Source: Gemmatimonas aurantiaca
Lineage (GTDB): Bacteria > Gemmatimonadota > Gemmatimonadetes > Gemmatimonadales > Gemmatimonadaceae
NCBI RefSeq assembly: GCF_037190085.1
Contig: NZ_JBBCJO010000010.1
Coordinates: forward strand, 205,160-269,159
Length of the DNA: 64,000 nt
Direction of reading: 5' to 3'
Shown: positions 18,786 through 29,398 of the stretch, one piece after another
Layout: every line of letters starts with the position of its first letter
Position numbering within the stretch: the first letter of the stretch is position 1
Program-made: the position numbers and the translations under genes
The notes under the pieces: model-generated
What the model saw: only the letters and a program-made list of their open reading frames with translations
What the model was told of the DNA's origin: nothing
The model's database searches: none

Positions 18786-19268
18786 TCAGGAACGGGTGTC
18801 TGGCCGCAGCTTCTGATAGCTGTTGGTCGCCTGCTTGAGCGCGAGCAGCGCCGACGCTTCGAGTTCGTATTCGAAGTGCAGATCGCCCAGGGTATCGTCA
18901 CCCTGCGTGATCTGCCGGGATGCCCGTTCGGCGATGCTGTGCCGACGCAGATATTCCCGCGCCGAGAGCCACATGCTGTTGGCCGCCTGACGCACCTCCG
19001 CGACATCGGCCACCGGCACCTTGGCGCACTTCTTCTCGAAATCGCGCACCGCCTCGGCGAGTGCGAGATCGATGGTGTCGACCATGGCATGCGCTGCCTG
19101 CAGTTCGTTGCTCGATACCCCGAGAGCGATCAGGCGCGAGACACGCTCGTGCTGCCGGCACGTCTCGAACGCCGTACGGGCCAGCGCATCGCTGCACAGC
19201 AATGGCGCCAGGTCGGCAGACGGAGACTCGTTGGGAAGAACGGCAGCGGCGGAGCGGGAAGGAGCCAT
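18786..19268 (-). CDS. Hypothetical helical protein
   Basis: An unrecognised protein of about 160 residues from ATG 19268, almost entirely predicted alpha helical and charged (for example MVDTIDLALAEAVRDFEKK and SMWLSAREYLRRH). It has no signal peptide, membrane segment or known motif. The reading frame is open to 19442, so a longer N-terminus is possible. It is convergent with the 2H phosphoesterase gene. Codon use and GC match the neighbours, supporting a real gene, but no function is proposed. Confidence 0.6.
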   Translation of the reverse strand: MAPSRSAAAVLPNESPSADLAPLLCSDALARTAFETCRQHERVSRLIALGVSSNELQAAHAMVDTIDLALAEAVRDFEKKCAKVPVADVAEVRQAANSMWLSAREYLRRHSIAERASRQITQGDDTLGDLHFEYELEASALLALKQATNSYQKLRPDTRS

Positions 19269-19434
19269 GAGACCGGAGATACGGGCAGAAGCGGGCGGGA
19301 GGTGCAGCCTGACCATCGCGTCGAATACGCCACCAGCGACGTCCGACCCTAGTGATCTAGCGGGACGACCCATATCCGTGGAAGTGGGGGCGTGTGGTAA
19401 CTTCGTGAGTCCGAGCCAGCTTCCGAAGGAAAAC

Positions 19435-19469
19435 TTCCGCACGAAAGCTCTGCGAAAACTTTCGCGGAA
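19435..19469 (+). other. Imperfect hairpin upstream of enoyl-CoA hydratase-family gene
   Basis: TTCCG-(CA)-CGAAAG pairs with CTTTCG-CGGAA across a 12-nt AT-rich loop, giving an 11-bp stem with a 2-nt bulge, about 45 nt upstream of the ATG at 19514. A short palindromic TTCCGAAGGAA lies just before it. It may be a leader structure; no function is shown. Confidence 0.35.
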
Positions 19470-19513
19470 GACGCTGGAAGACGATCCGTTGGTGACAATC
19501 CGGAGACGATCTC

Positions 19514-20317
19514 ATGACCGACCCGACACAGGGGTATCCCCATCTGCACGTGACTACCACGGAAGCGGGTGTCCGCACGATCACGCTCGATCGACCCGAG
19601 CGACTCAATGCGGTCAATCCCGCGCTGGCCGGATCGCTGCCACGCGCCATGCGCGATGCGGCGCGGGATGACGAGGTCCGTGTCGTGGTGATCACCGGCG
19701 CCGGTCGTGGCTTCTGCGCGGGACTCGATCTGTCCGAGCCCGCAGGTCTGGGTACGACGCGTGGTGAGAAACTCGATCCCTATTACTGGGTCGGTCGCTG
19801 GGTGCAGAGCATCACGCAGTGCGACAAGCCGGTGATCGCGGCCATCAACGGCGCGGCGGCCGGCGCCGGGTTCGGATTGGCGTTGGCCTGTGACATCCGT
19901 CTGCTGGCGGCGGGAGCGATCTGCACGGCCGGTTATGCGAGACGTGGCTTGTCACCCGATGCCGGCGTGACCTGGTTTCTGCCGCGTCTGATCGGCCAGG
20001 CGCGCGCCATGGACATCGTGCTCACCGGTCGCGACATCGCGGCCGATGAAGCCGGGCGCATCGGGCTCGTATCCGCCGTGCTCCCGGACATGGAATTCCA
20101 GGAGCAGGTTGCGCGGTATGCCGCCATGCTGGCCGGCGGTCCCCCCATCGCGCTGGCCCTCTCGAAGCGACTGCTGCTGGCCAGTGCCAGCGCGACGCTG
20201 GATGCACAACTGCGCGAAGAACTCGTCCACATCAAGCAGTGTTTCGCCAGCGCCGATGTGAAGGAGGCGATGCAGGCGTTCCGGGAAAAACGCGCGCCCG
20301 TTTTTCGTGGGGCGTGA
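19514..20317 (+). CDS. Enoyl-CoA hydratase/isomerase family protein, PaaG-like
   Basis: A 267-residue crotonase-fold enzyme. The oxyanion-hole segments are GRGFCAGLDL and INGAAAGAGFGLALACD. The usual hydratase catalytic glutamates are absent; instead Asp149 in RGLSPDAGVTWFLPR occupies the position used by PaaG-type isomerases (1,2-epoxyphenylacetyl-CoA isomerase), followed by ARAMDIVLTG. An isomerase role is therefore more likely than hydration, but the acyl group is unknown as no paa genes are present nearby. A GGAG precedes the ATG by 8 nt. Confidence 0.85.
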   Translation: MTDPTQGYPHLHVTTTEAGVRTITLDRPERLNAVNPALAGSLPRAMRDAARDDEVRVVVITGAGRGFCAGLDLSEPAGLGTTRGEKLDPYYWVGRWVQSITQCDKPVIAAINGAAAGAGFGLALACDIRLLAAGAICTAGYARRGLSPDAGVTWFLPRLIGQARAMDIVLTGRDIAADEAGRIGLVSAVLPDMEFQEQVARYAAMLAGGPPIALALSKRLLLASASATLDAQLREELVHIKQCFASADVKEAMQAFREKRAPVFRGA

Positions 20318-20323
20318 CCGTCG

Positions 20324-21523
20324 TTACGCGCGTCCGGGGTTGAAACGCAGACTGCCCGGCAGCGCATCGAGGAGCGGCGCCAGTTCGGTGGCCCGCTCCT
20401 GCGTGGTCACGAACGTCAGACCCTGGATGCTCACCACGATCATCCCCGAAATCCCGTAGGCCACCACGCAGCAATCGTCGGCGTGAATGACATTGCCGGA
20501 ACTCTCCACGCAGTGCACCTGACCCATGACGCCGTTGCCGGTGTCGTCGAGTTCGCGCACGCGGCGCAATGAGGCCCACGTCCCCACATCGTCCCACTCG
20601 AACGCTGCCGGCAGCACGACGACGCGTGCACTGCGCTCCAGCAGTCCGCGATCGATGGAGACCGAGGTGACGAGTTCGGCAAAGGTCTCCATCTCCCCGT
20701 TCGCCAGCTTCGGCAACCCGTACTGCAGTTCGTGGGTGTGTCTGGCGAGTTCCTCCAGCACGACCTTGGCGCGCCACACAAAGATGCCCGTATTCCACAG
20801 GGCGCCCTTTTCGATGAGCACGTCGGCCAGTGTGGCACTCGGTTTCTCCACGAAGTGCTCCACATGACAGGCGCCCCCTTCGGTGCGGGCCACGAGCGGG
20901 TCCACCAGCGCCGCTGGCTGCAGATAGCCGAATCCCGTTTCCGGTCGGGTGGGGGTGGCTCCGATCGCCACCAGATGATGACTGCGGCCCGCGATCGATG
21001 CCGCGCGGCGCAGCGTGTCGCGAAACACATCGGGATATCCCACCGCGAGATCGGCATGCAGCGCCGCGAAGATCGTATCCGGTCCCGCACGACGGGCCAC
21101 TTCGTGCGCGCCCCAGGCCAGTGCGGCCGCGGTGCCCAGCGGACGTGGCTCCACGAGCATGTTGGCGCGCGGAACCTCGGGGATGGCCTCGTGCAGGGCA
21201 TCGGCGATATCGGCGCTGGTGACCACCAGCACACGTTCGGCCGGTACCAGCGGGGCGAGACGGGCCACCGTGTCGGCGATGAGCGGCCGTTCGTTCACCA
21301 AGGCCAGCAACTGCTTCGGCCGGCGCGGGGTGCTCAAGGGCCAGAAGCGCGTCCCGATTCCGCCCGCAAAAATCACGGCCCACATGGCCGTTCCCGTGTC
21401 CAGCAACGGGTCCGGCTCGAATTCCTCCAGCGTTGCCGGTGTCGCCACGTCCTCGAGCACGGTCACGGAATCGATGGACACCGACGGAACGAGGTGCGGA
21501 CTGACGGCGTGAGGCTCGGACAT
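20324..21523 (-). CDS. Mannose-1-phosphate guanylyltransferase
   Basis: A nucleotidyltransferase that makes GDP-mannose from mannose-1-phosphate and GTP for glycans. The signature GGIGTRFWPLSTPRRPKQ is intact, followed by EPRPLGTAAALAWG, the FVEKPS motif and a WNTGIFVWRA segment, all family-typical. ATG 21523 gives 399 residues with a poorly conserved 46-residue N-terminal extension; the internal ATG at 21385 (MWAVIFAGG) gives 353 residues, the usual family length, so the true start is uncertain. There is no C-terminal isomerase domain. It is divergent from the PLP decarboxylase gene. Confidence 0.9.
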   Translation of the reverse strand: MSEPHAVSPHLVPSVSIDSVTVLEDVATPATLEEFEPDPLLDTGTAMWAVIFAGGIGTRFWPLSTPRRPKQLLALVNERPLIADTVARLAPLVPAERVLVVTSADIADALHEAIPEVPRANMLVEPRPLGTAAALAWGAHEVARRAGPDTIFAALHADLAVGYPDVFRDTLRRAASIAGRSHHLVAIGATPTRPETGFGYLQPAALVDPLVARTEGGACHVEHFVEKPSATLADVLIEKGALWNTGIFVWRAKVVLEELARHTHELQYGLPKLANGEMETFAELVTSVSIDRGLLERSARVVVLPAAFEWDDVGTWASLRRVRELDDTGNGVMGQVHCVESSGNVIHADDCCVVAYGISGMIVVSIQGLTFVTTQERATELAPLLDALPGSLRFNPGRA

Positions 21524-21658
21524 CAGGGACGTCGGAAAATGTGGAAGCCGGTGGGGATGTCGGTGGAGGCCATGCGCACCGCGACCATCGCTCATGGCGA
21601 TATCGGAGTCCGGCCTCGCTGGCGCATCGTCATCGACGCAGACAACATACTTCGACGT

Positions 21659-23188
21659 ATGTCCAACCCGCACCTCACCGGCGAACCCCTGACGGGGAGT
21701 CCGGACGACCGTCGCGACCTCGATCGCGATCTCGACGCACTGGCGCTGCTCGAAGCCGACACCACCCTCGACGCCGCTCAGCCGCTGCTGGCGCTCGTCG
21801 AACGGTATTTCGCCGAGACCCGCACGGGCGAAGGCGCCGTGAGCACCTGGCACAGCGCCGAAGTGATCGCCGACCGTATCGCCGAGCCGCTGCCGCGTCG
21901 CTCGCGACCACTGGCCGACGTCGCGCGCCGACTGTCGTCGCTGCTGCTGCAGGACATCAATCGGCTCGCCCATCCGATGTACATCGGACACCAGGTCTCG
22001 GCGCCGTTGCCCGCCGCGGTGTGGACCGATGCGCTGATCAGTGCGCTCAACCAGTCCCAGGCCGTGCGGGAGATGTCACCGGCGTTCACCCCGCTCGAGC
22101 ATCAGGTCATCGAATGGATGACCGATCTGGTCGGCTGGGATGCCCGGGCCGGCGGTACGATGACATCGGGCGGCACGGAGGCCACCCTCACGGCGTTGCT
22201 GGCGGCACGGAGCCGCGCCATTCCCGATGTCTGGAGCAACGGAGTCGGAACGTCGCCGCCCGTGCTCGTGTGTGGGGAACATGCACACTACGCCGTCGCC
22301 CGTGCGGCGGGTGAGATGGGCCTGGGGCTCTCGCGGGTGGTGGTCATTCCGAGTCACGGGCACCGCATGAGCGTGCCGTTGCTGCGGGAACGGCTGACCG
22401 CGTTGCGGGCGGCGGGCACCCGTGTGATGGCCGTGGTGGCGACCGCCGGGTGTACGGCCACGGGAGCTTTCGACGATCTCGACGCGATCGCCGATTGCTG
22501 CGACGCGTTCGCCGACGACAGAGGGCCGCTCTGGTTGCATGTCGACGCCGCCCACGGTGGCGGCGCGCTGCTGTCCGCTCGGCATCGGCATCGTGTGAAA
22601 GGCCTTGCCCGGGCCTGCTCGGTGGCCTGGGATCCCCACAAGACGATGTTGCTGCCGTTGGCCGCCGGCATGCTGCTGGTGCGGGAGGAGCACACACTCG
22701 AATCGGCGTTCGCTCAACAGGCGCCGTATCTGTTCACACCGGCCGACGATGCCCGCGCCTGGGACATGGGGCCACGCTCCTTTCAGTGCTCCCGACGATC
22801 GGATGTGCTCAAGGTGTGGGTGGCCTTCCAGCGATACGGTGCCGATGCGTTGGGCGCGCTCTACGACCGGCTGTGCGGGATGGCACGGACCCTGTACGAG
22901 CGACTCGAGGGACATCCGCACTTCCGGCCTCTGCATGAGCCCGAGTCAAACATCCTGTGTTTCGCCTGGAACCCCGAGGTGCCCCACGAGGATCGGGATG
23001 AACTCACCAATCGTCTGCGTGAGCGGTACAATAGATCGGGACGCGGCTGGATCACGGCCACCACGCTCGACGGACGACGGGTGCTGCGAATCACGGTGAT
23101 GAACGCGCGCACCGATGTCCCGCATATCGAGGCGCTGGTGAGTGGTCTGGAAGCGGAAGCGCAGCAGGTGCTCAGACATCACGGGTGA
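21659..23188 (+). CDS. Pyridoxal-phosphate group II amino acid decarboxylase
   Basis: A 509-residue member of the glutamate/tyrosine/diaminobutyrate decarboxylase family. Visible features are HPMYIGHQVSAPLP near the N-terminus, the PLP phosphate-binding MTSGGTEATLTALLAAR, the aspartate in LHVDAAHGGG, and the Schiff-base lysine Lys328 in AWDPHKTML. The substrate cannot be assigned from these residues; aromatic amino acids and diaminobutyrate are options for this branch. ATG 21659 was chosen since the upstream open frame is antisense to the guanylyltransferase gene. Confidence 0.87.
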   Translation: MSNPHLTGEPLTGSPDDRRDLDRDLDALALLEADTTLDAAQPLLALVERYFAETRTGEGAVSTWHSAEVIADRIAEPLPRRSRPLADVARRLSSLLLQDINRLAHPMYIGHQVSAPLPAAVWTDALISALNQSQAVREMSPAFTPLEHQVIEWMTDLVGWDARAGGTMTSGGTEATLTALLAARSRAIPDVWSNGVGTSPPVLVCGEHAHYAVARAAGEMGLGLSRVVVIPSHGHRMSVPLLRERLTALRAAGTRVMAVVATAGCTATGAFDDLDAIADCCDAFADDRGPLWLHVDAAHGGGALLSARHRHRVKGLARACSVAWDPHKTMLLPLAAGMLLVREEHTLESAFAQQAPYLFTPADDARAWDMGPRSFQCSRRSDVLKVWVAFQRYGADALGALYDRLCGMARTLYERLEGHPHFRPLHEPESNILCFAWNPEVPHEDRDELTNRLRERYNRSGRGWITATTLDGRRVLRITVMNARTDVPHIEALVSGLEAEAQQVLRHHG

Positions 23189-23204
23189 TCATGATCGATC
23201 GTGA

Positions 23205-23233
23205 TCGATCGCGGCGGCTGGTGCCGCGATCGA
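23205..23233 (+). terminator. Hairpin after PLP decarboxylase gene
   Basis: An 11-bp perfect stem (TCGATCGCGGC / GCCGCGATCGA) with a 7-nt loop, 17 nt after the decarboxylase stop. There is no T-tract, so it may be a weak or Rho-assisted terminator. It is preceded by repeated TGATCGATCG. Confidence 0.4.
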
Positions 23234-23293
23234 CGCGAAGGTCCACGGGATGTCTCACGCGGAGTTCACGCAAGTTTCAGGGGAGTTATGCGA

Positions 23294-23869
23294 ATGTCGA
23301 TCCATCCAGCTGCTCTCGGCGTGACGCTCGTCCTCGTGACGGCGGTGACGGCTACCGGCTGTGCGAGTGCGAACTCCAGCGCACCGGTCCAGGAAGTCAA
23401 TCCACGACAGGCCGTGATCTATTCGGGGCCTGACTCCCCCACGATGTACGCCGACGCCGCGCGCGCGGCGCAGCAGGTGTTCACCGCGGATCCGGCCAAG
23501 GTCTGGGCCGCGGTGAAGCAGACGTATCTCGACTACGGCATTCCGGTAACCGTGGAGAACCCGGCCGCAAAACAGATCGGCAATCCCGACTTCTACCGCA
23601 CGCGCCAGTTCATGGGTCGTCCCATGACCGAGCTGCTGTCGTGCGGCTCCAGCATGACCGGACCGAACGCCGCGACCTTTCGCATCTTCATGTCACTGCT
23701 GACGCAGGTGGCGGGAGACGGTGCAGGGAAGACCACCGTCGCAGTCACGTTCGTGGCGTCGGCCCGCGACATGAGTGGCGGAACGAGCGGCGATCGTCTC
23801 CCCTGCGGCAACACCGGTCTGGTCGATCAGCGATTCCTGGCCCAGGTCGAGAAGAATCTGAACCGCTAG
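23294..23869 (+). CDS. Hypothetical lipoprotein
   Basis: A 191-residue secreted protein with a lipoprotein signal (hydrophobic VTLVLVTAVTATGC, acylated Cys about residue 22). The mature part contains a DPAKVWAAVKQTYLDYGIPVTVENP segment that resembles small periplasmic domains of Gemmatimonadota proteins, but I recognise no named family. The start was set by the ribosome-binding site: AGGGGAG sits 8 nt before ATG 23294, but only 2 nt before the in-frame ATG 23288. Confidence 0.75.
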   Translation: MSIHPAALGVTLVLVTAVTATGCASANSSAPVQEVNPRQAVIYSGPDSPTMYADAARAAQQVFTADPAKVWAAVKQTYLDYGIPVTVENPAAKQIGNPDFYRTRQFMGRPMTELLSCGSSMTGPNAATFRIFMSLLTQVAGDGAGKTTVAVTFVASARDMSGGTSGDRLPCGNTGLVDQRFLAQVEKNLNR

Positions 23870-23897
23870 CCGACGGCAGATCGTCAGCGGAGAACCA

Positions 23898-24998
23898 TCA
23901 GCCGAGCGGGGTCAGCGGCCGACCATCGGCATCCGACTGCGCGATCATGCGCACGGCCGCTCCACAGCTCGCGCGGATCACCAGTTCCACCGGCAGCACT
24001 TCGTGATGCACGGGAACAGCCGTCTCTCCGCCCCGCACGGTCTCGATGAGACGCAGCACCGCGCGCTCGCCCAGTTGGTAGATGGGCATGCGGACGGTCG
24101 TGAGCGAAGGTGACAGATAACGCGTCATCGGAATGTCGTCGAAACCCGTGACGGCGATGTCTTCGGGGACGCGCAGATCGGCATCCTTGATCGCGGCAAT
24201 CGCGCCGATGGCCATGCTGTCGTTCGCGGCGAAGATCGCGTCCGGACGTGCGCCGCTCTGCAGCAGCAGTGTGACGACGTCGTACGCGGTGTCCATGCGG
24301 AACTCGCCGTGCAGTTCGCGCAGCTCGCAGTCCTCGTACCAGTTGGCGACTTCGCGTACGGCATGCAGCCGCTCGCTCGCATCCATCTGTCCGGATGGGC
24401 CGCGCAGGAACACGATCCGGCGATGGCCCAGCGATAGCAGATGTTTCATCATCGTCGCCGCGCCTTCGAAGTTGTTCACCGCGAGCGTGGCGATGTCGCC
24501 GGCATCGCTGCCGGCGCCGACGAGGACGGTGGGATACCGCTCCGCCACGTCGGCCAGCGTTGCGCGCGCGGCCACCGTGGGCGAGAGCGCGAGGAATCCG
24601 TCCACGCGCCCCCGCATGGTGCTCACCGCGGCGGTGATCTCATGAGCTTCCCGGCGTGCCGACGTGACGAGCGTGAGAAAACCATGCTGCCTGGCCGTTT
24701 CATCGATGCCGCGGATGAATTCCGAGAAGAACTCGCCGTAGAGATCGGGCAGCAGCACGCCGAGCGTGCGGGTACGCCGCAACGACTGGCTGCGTGTGCC
24801 GCCGTGTGGGGCATAGCCCATGCGGGCCACCACCGAACGCACCCGTTCACGCGTGTCGTCGGTGACACGCGCGGCGTCGTTGAGCACACGGGAAACCGTG
24901 GCGATGGACACCCCCGCCGCGCGGGCGACGTCCCGGATGGTGACCACCGGGCGTTCCTCCTGCTCCCGTGGCTCCCCGGGCAAATGCTCCCGCGACAT
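23898..24998 (-). CDS. LacI-family transcriptional regulator
   Basis: A 366-residue repressor-type regulator. The N-terminal helix-turn-helix reads TIRDVARAAGVSIATVSRVLND (about 20-41) with the hinge region after it, then a periplasmic-binding-protein-like ligand domain (about 80-345) with PDAIFAANDSMAIGA and VTGFDDIPMTRYLSPSLTTVR. Such regulators usually sense sugars. Unusually it is translationally coupled to a thioredoxin-like gene: the TlpA stop and LacI start share a base (TGATG). No sugar utilisation genes lie beside it, so its targets are unknown. Confidence 0.92.
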   Translation of the reverse strand: MSREHLPGEPREQEERPVVTIRDVARAAGVSIATVSRVLNDAARVTDDTRERVRSVVARMGYAPHGGTRSQSLRRTRTLGVLLPDLYGEFFSEFIRGIDETARQHGFLTLVTSARREAHEITAAVSTMRGRVDGFLALSPTVAARATLADVAERYPTVLVGAGSDAGDIATLAVNNFEGAATMMKHLLSLGHRRIVFLRGPSGQMDASERLHAVREVANWYEDCELRELHGEFRMDTAYDVVTLLLQSGARPDAIFAANDSMAIGAIAAIKDADLRVPEDIAVTGFDDIPMTRYLSPSLTTVRMPIYQLGERAVLRLIETVRGGETAVPVHHEVLPVELVIRASCGAAVRMIAQSDADGRPLTPLG

Positions 24999-25546
24999 CA
25001 GAGCGCCTTCTTGATGGCGGCTTCGAGATCCTGGGTGCCACCCACGCCCGTGTAGACGATCTTGCCCGCCCGGTCGACGACCACCACGTAGCTCGTGGCC
25101 GGCACATCGTAGGCACCGCTCACCGTGCCCTTCCGGTCGTACAGCAGATCGCCGGGCAGTTTGTTGGCCGCCTGCCAGGCCTTCACCCGTTCGAACGACT
25201 GGTTCACCGACACGGCCACCGTCACGAACTTCACCCGGGCGCCGTGTTTGGTCATCGCGGCGCGCATGGCCGGTTCGAGTTGTTTGCAGTTGCCGCACCA
25301 CGTGGCCCAGAACTCGATGACCGCCGGTTGTTTGCCGATGACCGCCGACAGATCGACCGTCTGGCCCGCCATGGTTTCCAGGGGGCCGCCCGGCGCCTGT
25401 TCTCCCACGGCGATCCCGAGATCCTGCGCGGCCAGCGGCGTGGTCAGCGGAGAGGCCGGCGCGAGTGCGATCGTGGTGATCACCGCGCCTGTGACGAGCA
25501 GGGCGCGCAGAGCCATGCGGCGCATGGAAGTGACAGGAGCAGTCAT
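24998..25546 (-). CDS. TlpA/ResA-like thioredoxin-fold protein
   Basis: A 182-residue exported thiol-disulfide protein. A signal sequence (residues 9-40, ending PLAAQ) leads to a thioredoxin fold with the redox motif WCGNC (Cys84, Cys87), the cis-Pro in DVPATSYVVV and the closing strand IVYTGVGG. It would pass electrons from the CcdA-like membrane protein encoded just upstream to periplasmic substrates, for example cytochrome c or envelope thiols. The gene lies 78 nt after ccdA and overlaps the LacI start. Confidence 0.9.
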   Translation of the reverse strand: MTAPVTSMRRMALRALLVTGAVITTIALAPASPLTTPLAAQDLGIAVGEQAPGGPLETMAGQTVDLSAVIGKQPAVIEFWATWCGNCKQLEPAMRAAMTKHGARVKFVTVAVSVNQSFERVKAWQAANKLPGDLLYDRKGTVSGAYDVPATSYVVVVDRAGKIVYTGVGGTQDLEAAIKKAL

Positions 25547-25624
25547 GTCGAACCGGGAAAGCGGGTGGGAAACGGCGGGGCAGGGGCGGGACGCGCAGGA
25601 CGGGCGGGACGGGATCGCCCCGGG

Positions 25625-26350
25625 TCAGAAGTAGACCTGGCCCATCTTGATGAGGTAATACTCCGCCATCGCCAACATGGTGAAGGCAAAAAGCTTTTTC
25701 ACCGTGAGCATCCAGGCACCGGCGCGGGGCAGGCGGGAGAGCGAGCCCGCCGACAGCCCCACGATCAGCAGCAGGGTGCACATGCCCAGACTGAAGGTGA
25801 AGAGGTAGACGAAGCCGAGTCCGGCCGATCGGGTGGTGGAGACCCAGGTGAGCACGGCCGCCATGACCGGCGCCGAGCAGGGGGCGGCCACCAGTCCCGA
25901 CGCGGCACCCATGACGAAAGCGCCGGCCGCGCGGCCTCCCGTGCCCGCGCTGGCGGCGCGCTGCATGAGCGCTGCCGGCACCCGCACCGGGATCACGTCG
26001 AGCATGGCCAGGGCCGCCAGCAGCAGCAGGTTGGCCATGACGAAGAACGCCCACGGGTTGGCCGAGACCGTGCCGAACATGGTGCCGGTGAGGCCGGCGA
26101 GCAGGCCCAGTCCGGCGTATACCGTGGCCAGGCCCATGACATAGGCCATGGAAAGGCCCAATGGACGCCATCGTGACGCCTTCATGGCGCCAGACTGTTC
26201 CGATGAAGACTGCCCACCCACGATGGCGGCCGTGATCGGGATCATCGGGTAGACGCAGGGCGTCAGGCTGGTCAGCACGCCGGCGCCGAACAGCAACGGA
26301 AGAGCGGCGGCGGGATTGCCGGAAAGCTGGGCGGCCACGTCGATCTGCAT
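25625..26350 (-). CDS. CcdA/DsbD-type transmembrane thiol transporter
   Basis: A 241-residue membrane protein with about six helices. The two conserved cysteines are Cys32 in LTPCVYPMIPIT and Cys158 in AAPCSAPVMAA, as in CcdA and the DsbD membrane domain, which carry reducing equivalents across the membrane. There is a C-terminal helix with KKLFAFTMLAMAEYYLIKMG. The partner is almost certainly the TlpA-like protein encoded next. Confidence 0.9.
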   Translation of the reverse strand: MQIDVAAQLSGNPAAALPLLFGAGVLTSLTPCVYPMIPITAAIVGGQSSSEQSGAMKASRWRPLGLSMAYVMGLATVYAGLGLLAGLTGTMFGTVSANPWAFFVMANLLLLAALAMLDVIPVRVPAALMQRAASAGTGGRAAGAFVMGAASGLVAAPCSAPVMAAVLTWVSTTRSAGLGFVYLFTFSLGMCTLLLIVGLSAGSLSRLPRAGAWMLTVKKLFAFTMLAMAEYYLIKMGQVYF

Positions 26351-26527
26351 GTCCTCAATCTACTGAGAGGTCTGCCGGGACGTTGGAGAGACGCGAGAGG
26401 GAGAGGTTGTCGGCCAATGAACACGGGGGACGGACACGGCCGTGCCCTGTGTATCTTTCAAGGTTGGACCTGGAGCGCCGCCATTGGCGCCGGTCCGTGC
26501 CCGTACCCGACCCTCTCGATTTCATCC

Positions 26528-28195
<1,668 letters not shown>

Positions 28196-28213
28196 GCACG
28201 GGTACAACGGACT

Positions 28214-28244
28214 GGCCGGTTCGCCGCGCGATGGCGAACCGGCC
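28214..28244. terminator. Convergent hairpin between ettA and fic
   Basis: GGCCGGTTCGCC and its exact complement GGCGAACCGGCC form a 12-bp stem with a 7-nt loop, between the convergent stops at 28195 and 28244. It could act on both strands; T-tracts are weak on the plus strand (GCCGTTTCC). Confidence 0.6.
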
Positions 28245-29398
28245 TACGCCGTTTCCGTTCCCGGGTATCGCTCGAAAGCGTTCTGGTCCTCTCGCAGCAA
28301 TTGCATCAGCTTCGGATGAATGAACAACTTCTCCTTCGACGCGACGGGATACTCGTCCAGCACGCCGATGGACTGGAGTTGCTTCAGGTAGACCGATGCC
28401 GTCTGCCGTTTGGCGATCCCGCGTTCCACGACACTGCTGATGCGACAGTAGGGCAACTCGAAGATCAGATCCACCAGCTCTCGGCTGTAGATCTTGGGAA
28501 GCTCCTGCTTTACGTACGCCATGGTGTGCGCTGAGAGTGCGCAGATCGCACTGATCTTGTCCATGGTCCATCGCGCGGTCTCTTCGATGCCGCGAATCAT
28601 GTACAGCAACCACGACTCCCAGTCGCTGTCACTCGTGACGCGCTGCAGCAGCCGATAGTACTCGGACCGGTTGTCGTTGATGTACCGGCTGAGGTAGAGG
28701 ATCGGCAATGTCAGCAGATCCTGGTCGATCAGGAACAGGCTGTTGAGCACACGACCGGTGCGTCCGTTGCCATCGATGAACGGATGAATGGCTTCGAACT
28801 GGTAGTGCCCGATCGCCATGCGTACCAACGGGTCCAGGTCCGTCGTTTCGTGCATGAAGCGCTCCCAGTTCGCGAGCTTCTCACGAAGCAGGGACTCTCC
28901 TTCAGGCGGGGTATAGACCACCTGATGCGTCGCGGTGTTTCGGAGAGCGGTTCCCGGTAGTCGCCGTACGGTCATCTGAACGCCTTTGATCCGACTGCAG
29001 ATGATTTCGGCCATGCGCGTGTTCAGCGGGTGTTCGCCGAGTGCGTGGTATCCATCGAAGAGCGCCCGGCTGTAACGGAGCGCTTCCCGGGTCGCGGTAT
29101 CCGCGTGTGTTTCATCGCGCACGTGCTGAAACAGGCGATCCGTCGTCGTGACGATATTCTCGATCTCGGAGCTCGCCCCGGCTTCGAGGAGAGACAACGT
29201 GTTGATGAGGATGGTCTGATTGGGAGTCAGCTCAGCAGCTTGCCGAAGCCCGGCGACGGCAGCACGGGCCCTGATGCACTGCTTGAGAACCACCTTGGTC
29301 TCGACATCGGCCTGCGGTGGCAGGTCCGGCAGGCCATTATAGGGCTTGTCGGGCTGCCATGGCAAAAACGTGTCGATGTTTTCCTCTTCGTTCGACAT
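28244..29398 (-). CDS. Fic family protein with N-terminal inhibitory motif and C-terminal winged helix
   Basis: A 384-residue Fic protein that would transfer AMP (or another nucleotide) to target hydroxyls. The catalytic loop HPFIDGNGRTGR (His205) is perfect. The class II autoinhibitory motif is present at Ser76-Glu80-Asn81 (SSEIEN), as in Shewanella SoFic. After the Fic core, about residues 295-370 form a winged-helix region (ISSVVERGIAKRQTASVYLKQ), so the protein may bind DNA itself. The start ATG 29398 lies within a TGTCGA-type half-site. The promoter region is far more AT-rich than its surroundings, suggesting acquisition or strong regulation. Confidence 0.93.
   Translation of the reverse strand: MSNEEENIDTFLPWQPDKPYNGLPDLPPQADVETKVVLKQCIRARAAVAGLRQAAELTPNQTILINTLSLLEAGASSEIENIVTTTDRLFQHVRDETHADTATREALRYSRALFDGYHALGEHPLNTRMAEIICSRIKGVQMTVRRLPGTALRNTATHQVVYTPPEGESLLREKLANWERFMHETTDLDPLVRMAIGHYQFEAIHPFIDGNGRTGRVLNSLFLIDQDLLTLPILYLSRYINDNRSEYYRLLQRVTSDSDWESWLLYMIRGIEETARWTMDKISAICALSAHTMAYVKQELPKIYSRELVDLIFELPYCRISSVVERGIAKRQTASVYLKQLQSIGVLDEYPVASKEKLFIHPKLMQLLREDQNAFERYPGTETA

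Noticed and set aside
20732..21658. Long N-terminal extension of the PLP decarboxylase frame
   Set aside because: It is antisense to the guanylyltransferase gene and lacks homology-like motifs; the enzyme begins at 21659.
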